Of a stretch of 64,000 nt of DNA, positions 60,895 through 64,000 are shown piece after piece (positions within the stretch are counted from its first letter, which is position 1; every line of letters begins with the position of its first letter). The notes beneath the pieces were generated by a model, which made no database searches, was not told the DNA's origin, and saw nothing but the letters and a program-made list of their open reading frames with translations. The translations under genes and the position numbers were made by a program. The stretch comes from Prauserella salsuginis. Its GTDB lineage: Bacteria > Actinomycetota > Actinomycetes > Mycobacteriales > Pseudonocardiaceae. The stretch covers positions 558,001-622,000 of the forward strand of contig NZ_JANBBF010000008.1 of NCBI RefSeq assembly GCF_024648885.1, read 5' to 3'.

Positions 60895-62043
60895 TCAGCG
60901 GCGTTGGTCGAAGCGGCGGCCGAGCAACTCGGAGACGATGCGGGTGCGCTGCATGGCCGGGGTGCCGCCGGCGATGGCCCAGCCGTGCGAGTCGCGGTGG
61001 AGTCGCTCGAGGCCGTACTCCTCGGTGTAGCCGTTGCCGCCGTGCAGTTGCATGCCCAGGTCGGTGACCCGTTTGGCCATCTCGTTGGCGGTGCATTTGG
61101 CGAGCGAAACCTTGAACGGGTCGGGCAGGCCGGTTCCCGCGCTGTCGGCCGCCTTCTCCAGCAGGGCGCGCGCCGCTTCGACCTGGAGCACCATGTCGGC
61201 CAGGTTGGTCTGCACGCTCTGGAACTCGACGAGCGGTTTGCCGAACTGTTCGCGTTCCTGCACGTAGGCCACCGTCCGGTCGAGGGCGGCCTGGGCGACG
61301 GCGAGGCTCATGGTGGTGTTGCCGAGCCGTTCGATGGAGAAGACGCCGAACAGCTTGCCGAAGCCGCCCGCGGGCACCACGACGTCCTCGGCGGGCGCGA
61401 CGACGTCGTCGAAGATGACGTCGGCCGAGGGGATGCCGCGGAAACCCATGAGCTTCTCCTGGGCGCCGAAGCTCAGGCCCGGAGCGGTCTTCTCGACGAC
61501 GATGCCGCCGATGCCCTTCGACCCGGGCGCGTCGGACAACCGGGCATAGGTCAGGTACAGGTCGGCCTCGCCGCCGTTGGAGATCCACCGTTTGGTGCCG
61601 TTGATGACGTAGGCGTCGTCGACGGGCTTGGCGGCGGTGCGCATGTCGGTGGCGGCCGACCCGGCGTCCGGTTCGGAGATCGCGACCGCCATCGTCTTCT
61701 CGCCCGCGATGATGTCGGGGAGCCAGCGTCTGCGCTGATCCTCGGTGCCGAGGTGGTTGATCACCTGCGCGGGGCCGGTGTTGGACTCGAAGACCTGGAA
61801 CGCGGCGGGACGGCACACCTTGCCGAGCTCTTCGATGACCGCCAGGGCGTGGCTGATCGGCGCTCCGGACCCACCGAACTCCTCGGGAAGGGCAATGCCC
61901 AGGAAGCCCAGTTCGCCGAGGCGTTTGCGCTCCTGGACCGGCAGCGGCCTGCGCTCGGCGTCCAACTCGTCGGCCATCGGGGCGTAGACGTCCACGGCCA
62001 CCTGCGCGGCGAGCCGGCGGATCTCCCGGATGTCATCGGTCAT
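60895..62043 (-). CDS. acyl-CoA dehydrogenase
   Basis: The 382-residue protein has IALPEEFGGSGAPISHALAVIEELGKV, MAVAISEPDAGSAATDMRTAAK, YVINGTKRWISNGGEADLYL and the C-terminal MQLHGGNGYTEEYGLERLHRDSHGWAIAGGTPAMQRTRI. The ATG at 62043 has an AAGGAGG ribosome site. It is divergent from the thiolase gene, with an A/T-rich shared promoter, and is separated by 220 bp from the next acyl-CoA dehydrogenase. No gene is seen in that 220-bp gap. Confidence 0.93.
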   Translation of the reverse strand: MTDDIREIRRLAAQVAVDVYAPMADELDAERRPLPVQERKRLGELGFLGIALPEEFGGSGAPISHALAVIEELGKVCRPAAFQVFESNTGPAQVINHLGTEDQRRRWLPDIIAGEKTMAVAISEPDAGSAATDMRTAAKPVDDAYVINGTKRWISNGGEADLYLTYARLSDAPGSKGIGGIVVEKTAPGLSFGAQEKLMGFRGIPSADVIFDDVVAPAEDVVVPAGGFGKLFGVFSIERLGNTTMSLAVAQAALDRTVAYVQEREQFGKPLVEFQSVQTNLADMVLQVEAARALLEKAADSAGTGLPDPFKVSLAKCTANEMAKRVTDLGMQLHGGNGYTEEYGLERLHRDSHGWAIAGGTPAMQRTRIVSELLGRRFDQRR

Positions 62044-62054
62044 CGTCGACCTCC

Positions 62055-62216
62055 TTGGTTGTAATCATTATCCTGGTTTATCCACCGCAGTTGTCAACAG
62101 GCGACCGGATGACACCGCCCCGACCGCCGGGAAGTTCGCACACTCCCGACGTCCGAGCCGGCATCGTCGACGGCGAACATGGACTTAGACATGCATATCA
62201 TGATAAGTAATTACCC
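62055..62216. promoter_or_regulatory. divergent promoter with matching A/T-rich elements
   Basis: GTAATCATTATCC (62060-62072; read on the minus strand GGATAATGATTAC) lies before the acyl-CoA dehydrogenase and GATAAGTAATTAC (62202-62214) before the thiolase, each in the same orientation relative to its gene. A TATCAT (62196-62201) could be the -10 of the thiolase, whose ATG at 62217 has no ribosome site. A common regulator of both genes is suggested. Confidence 0.5.
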
Positions 62217-63422
62217 ATGATTCCAGCGCGGCAAGTCAGCGACGTCGTCCTCGTCGACGCGGTCCGCACCCCGATGGGCAAGGGCAAACCCGGCGGTGCA
62301 CTCGCCGGGGTGCACCCCGTCGACCTGCTGGCTCAGACGCTGACCGGGCTCCTCGACCGCACCGGCGTCGACCCGACGACCGTGGACGACGTCCTCATCG
62401 GCTGCGTCTCGCAGGTGGGCGAGCAGTCCGCCACTCCCGGCCGCATGGCCTGGCTCGCCGCTGGCCTTCCCGAACACGTCCCCGCCACCACGATCGACCG
62501 CAAATGCGGATCCGGCCAGCAGGCCGTGCACTTCGCGGCCCAGGCGATCATGGCCGGCTCCTACGACATCGCCATTGCGGGCGGTGTGGAATCGATGAGC
62601 CGTGTCCGCATGGGATCGGCGCGGCTCGATGCCGACCCGTACGGCGACGGCGTCGCCGAGCGCTACTCCCCCGGCCTGGTCTCCCAGGGCGTCGCCGCCG
62701 AACTGGTCGCCGCCCGGTGGAAGCTCGACCGCGCCGAACTCGACGAGTACTCGGCCCGCTCACACCATCGGGCGGCGGCCGCGCGCGAGGCGGGCGCCTT
62801 CGCGCGCGAGATAGTCCCGGTCACCACACCCGACGGCACCGTCACCGAGGACGAGACGATCCGGCCCGGCAGTTCGGCCGAGAAACTCGGCGGTCTCGAA
62901 CCGGCGTTCCGAACCGAGGCGACGAGCGCCCGATTCCCCGACATCGGCTGGCACATCACGCCGGGCAACTCGTCGCAGATCACCGACGGCGCGAGCGCGC
63001 TGCTGCTGATGAGCGCCGAGAAATGCGCGCAATTGGGACTCACCCCGCGGGCCCGCATCCGCGCGATGCACGCCTGCGGCGACGATCCGCTGCTCATGCT
63101 CACCGCCCCGATCCCGGCCACCCACCGCATCCTCGAGCGCTCCGGCATGGCACTGGCCGACATCGGTCACGTCGAACTCAACGAGGCGTTCGCCCCGGTC
63201 CCGCTGGCCTGGTTGCGCGAGTTCGGCGACGAGGGCGCCGACGAGGCACGGCTCAACCCGCGCGGCGGCGCGATCGCGCTCGGGCATCCGCTCGGCGCCT
63301 CCGGCGCCCGGCTGATGACGACGATGCTGTCCGCACTCGACGACGGCGGCCACCGCTACGGCCTCCAGCTCATGTGCGAGGCCGGCGGCATGGCCAACGC
63401 CACCATCCTCGAACGACTCTGA
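62217..63422 (+). CDS. acetyl-CoA acetyltransferase (thiolase)
   Basis: The 401-residue protein is a complete thiolase: nucleophile Cys97 in IDRKCGSGQQAVHFAAQAI, VAGGVESMSRVRM, GNSSQITDGASALLL, NEAFAPVPLAWL, GHPLGASGAR with the catalytic His (about 357) and Cys387 in LMCEAGGMANATILERL. It cleaves 3-ketoacyl-CoA with CoA or condenses two acetyl-CoA. Contrast the Cys-less thiolase-like protein at 20395. No Shine-Dalgarno sequence is evident, so the transcript may have a very short leader. It is followed by an SDR, probably in the same operon. Confidence 0.95.
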   Translation: MIPARQVSDVVLVDAVRTPMGKGKPGGALAGVHPVDLLAQTLTGLLDRTGVDPTTVDDVLIGCVSQVGEQSATPGRMAWLAAGLPEHVPATTIDRKCGSGQQAVHFAAQAIMAGSYDIAIAGGVESMSRVRMGSARLDADPYGDGVAERYSPGLVSQGVAAELVAARWKLDRAELDEYSARSHHRAAAAREAGAFAREIVPVTTPDGTVTEDETIRPGSSAEKLGGLEPAFRTEATSARFPDIGWHITPGNSSQITDGASALLLMSAEKCAQLGLTPRARIRAMHACGDDPLLMLTAPIPATHRILERSGMALADIGHVELNEAFAPVPLAWLREFGDEGADEARLNPRGGAIALGHPLGASGARLMTTMLSALDDGGHRYGLQLMCEAGGMANATILERL

Positions 63423-63498
63423 CACCCGAACGACTCTGAGACTTCCCCACGCCGCGGCTTTCTCACGCCACAGCTTTCCGAACGCCGCAGCTTCCCGC
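63410..63498. repeat. 17-bp tandem repeats at and after a stop codon
   Basis: CGAACGACTCTGA occurs at 63410-63422 and again at 63427-63439, a 17-bp period; the first copy ends exactly in the thiolase stop codon. Further on, three units ACGCCGCGGCTTTCTC, ACGCCACAGCTTTCCGA and ACGCCGCAGCTTCCCGC (63449-63498) follow with a similar period. Confidence 0.8.
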
Positions 63499-63527
63499 AG
63501 CTCCCGCACGCGACAAGGAGAATCACC

Positions 63528-64000
63528 GTGGACCTCACCGACAGCTCCGTCGTCGTCACCGGCGGCGCCTCCGGCCTCGGCCTGGCCAGTGCGACCCGGC
63601 TGGCCGACCGTGGTGCCCACGTGGTGGTGCTGGACCTGCCGTCCTCCGAGGGTGCGGCCGTGGCCGACAAGCTCGGCGGCACGTTCGCGCCCGCCGACGT
63701 GACCGACGCCGACCAGGTGGAATCGGCCGTCGACACGGCCGTCGCGGCGGCCCCGTTGCGGGCGGTCGTGCACTGCGCCGGGCGCGGCGGTGCGCTGCGG
63801 TTGGTCGACCGCGACGGCAATCCCGGGTCGATGGACATGTTCGACACCGTCGTGAAGACCAATCTCTACGGCACATTCAACGTGCTGCGGTTCGCCGCCG
63901 CACGGATGGCGCGCAACGAGCCGGTCGAAGGCGAGCGCGGGGTGTGCGTGTTGACCGCGTCCGTCGCGGCCTACGAGGGCCAGATCGGCCAGCTGCCGTA
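63528..64000 (+). CDS. SDR, 3-hydroxyacyl-CoA dehydrogenase type 2-like (partial, continues past window)
   Basis: From GTG 63528 (AAGGAGAA upstream) 157 codons are visible: MDLTDSSVVVTGGASGLGLA with the cofactor loop, VVVLDLPSSEG with an Asp for NAD preference, FAPADVTDADQV, VHCAGRGGALRL in place of NNAG, and NLYGTFNVLRFAAARMARNEP. The match is to the HSD17B10/type-2 HADH group that oxidises 3-hydroxyacyl-CoA, which fits a beta-oxidation operon with the thiolase. The YxxxK motif is about to come at the window edge. Confidence 0.9.
   Translation, partial: MDLTDSSVVVTGGASGLGLASATRLADRGAHVVVLDLPSSEGAAVADKLGGTFAPADVTDADQVESAVDTAVAAAPLRAVVHCAGRGGALRLVDRDGNPGSMDMFDTVVKTNLYGTFNVLRFAAARMARNEPVEGERGVCVLTASVAAYEGQIGQLP

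Overview
The window reads as a chromosomal segment of a high-G+C actinomycete, most likely of the order Pseudonocardiales (Amycolatopsis, Saccharomonospora or Prauserella type). This is inferred from the very G+C-rich third codon positions, the frequent GTG/TTG starts, and the actinobacterial gene families: FolP2, Mkl/MceG, Sap/GAP, deazaflavin-dependent reductase, and large sets of acyl-CoA dehydrogenases and synthetases. No rRNA, tRNA, CRISPR array or intact insertion sequence was seen. About 53 protein-coding genes cover most of the sequence; the genus cannot be fixed by reading alone.

Layout. 1-5.5 kb: a flavodoxin-fold oxidoreductase cut by the window edge, a small membrane protein, a GlxA/AraC regulator, a divergent group 2 sigma factor, and a DNA-repair pair (LigC-type ligase and LigD-type polymerase domain) with a ChaB-like protein. 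5.7-17 kb: an acyl-CoA catabolic cluster on the minus strand (APH-like kinase, three acyl-CoA dehydrogenases, two crotonases, an acyl-CoA synthetase) controlled by a divergent TetR protein and followed by a second acyl-CoA synthetase. 17-23.4 kb: a PTP-type phosphatase, a methyltransferase, a VKOR protein, a beta-lactamase-fold hydrolase overlapping a thiolase-like/enoyl-CoA hydratase fusion, and a TetR regulator. 23.4-27.9 kb: a lower-G+C accessory island with an IS21-like scar, a GAP-family membrane protein with divergent TetR and paired operators, a truncated glycosidase-like gene and a glyoxalase-like gene.

28-34.3 kb: a TetR/deazaflavin-reductase pair, then a formate dehydrogenase operon (NrfD anchor, 4Fe-4S subunit, molybdenum catalytic subunit). 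The catalytic gene carries an in-frame UGA followed by a SECIS-like hairpin with a GGUCU loop, so it encodes a selenoprotein. 34.4-38.2 kb: folP2, an Mkl-type ABC ATPase, a GC-rich minisatellite and a YjiH-type membrane protein broken by one TAG. 38.3-47.6 kb: an organic-acid/CoA cluster (LysR, CitE-like lyase, type III CoA-transferase, GntP permease, split AtuA pair, CitM-type transporter, second LysR). 47.6-54 kb: a polyol or sugar operon pair controlled by a SorC regulator, with three copies of a TGAACA-TGTTCA palindrome; its FGGY kinase has lost the middle of its N-terminal domain. 54-64 kb: a DHA2-type exporter and a second acyl-CoA/CoA-transferase catabolic region (CoA-transferase plus FadR-type regulator, amidohydrolase, SDRs, two acyl-CoA dehydrogenases, thiolase) running off the right edge.

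Two features recur across the window. Genes are packed in 4-bp ATGA/GTGA overlaps, which marks operons clearly. Short tandem duplications of different sequence and period (10-31 bp) sit on the stop codons of five genes, which suggests repeated local slippage at gene ends.
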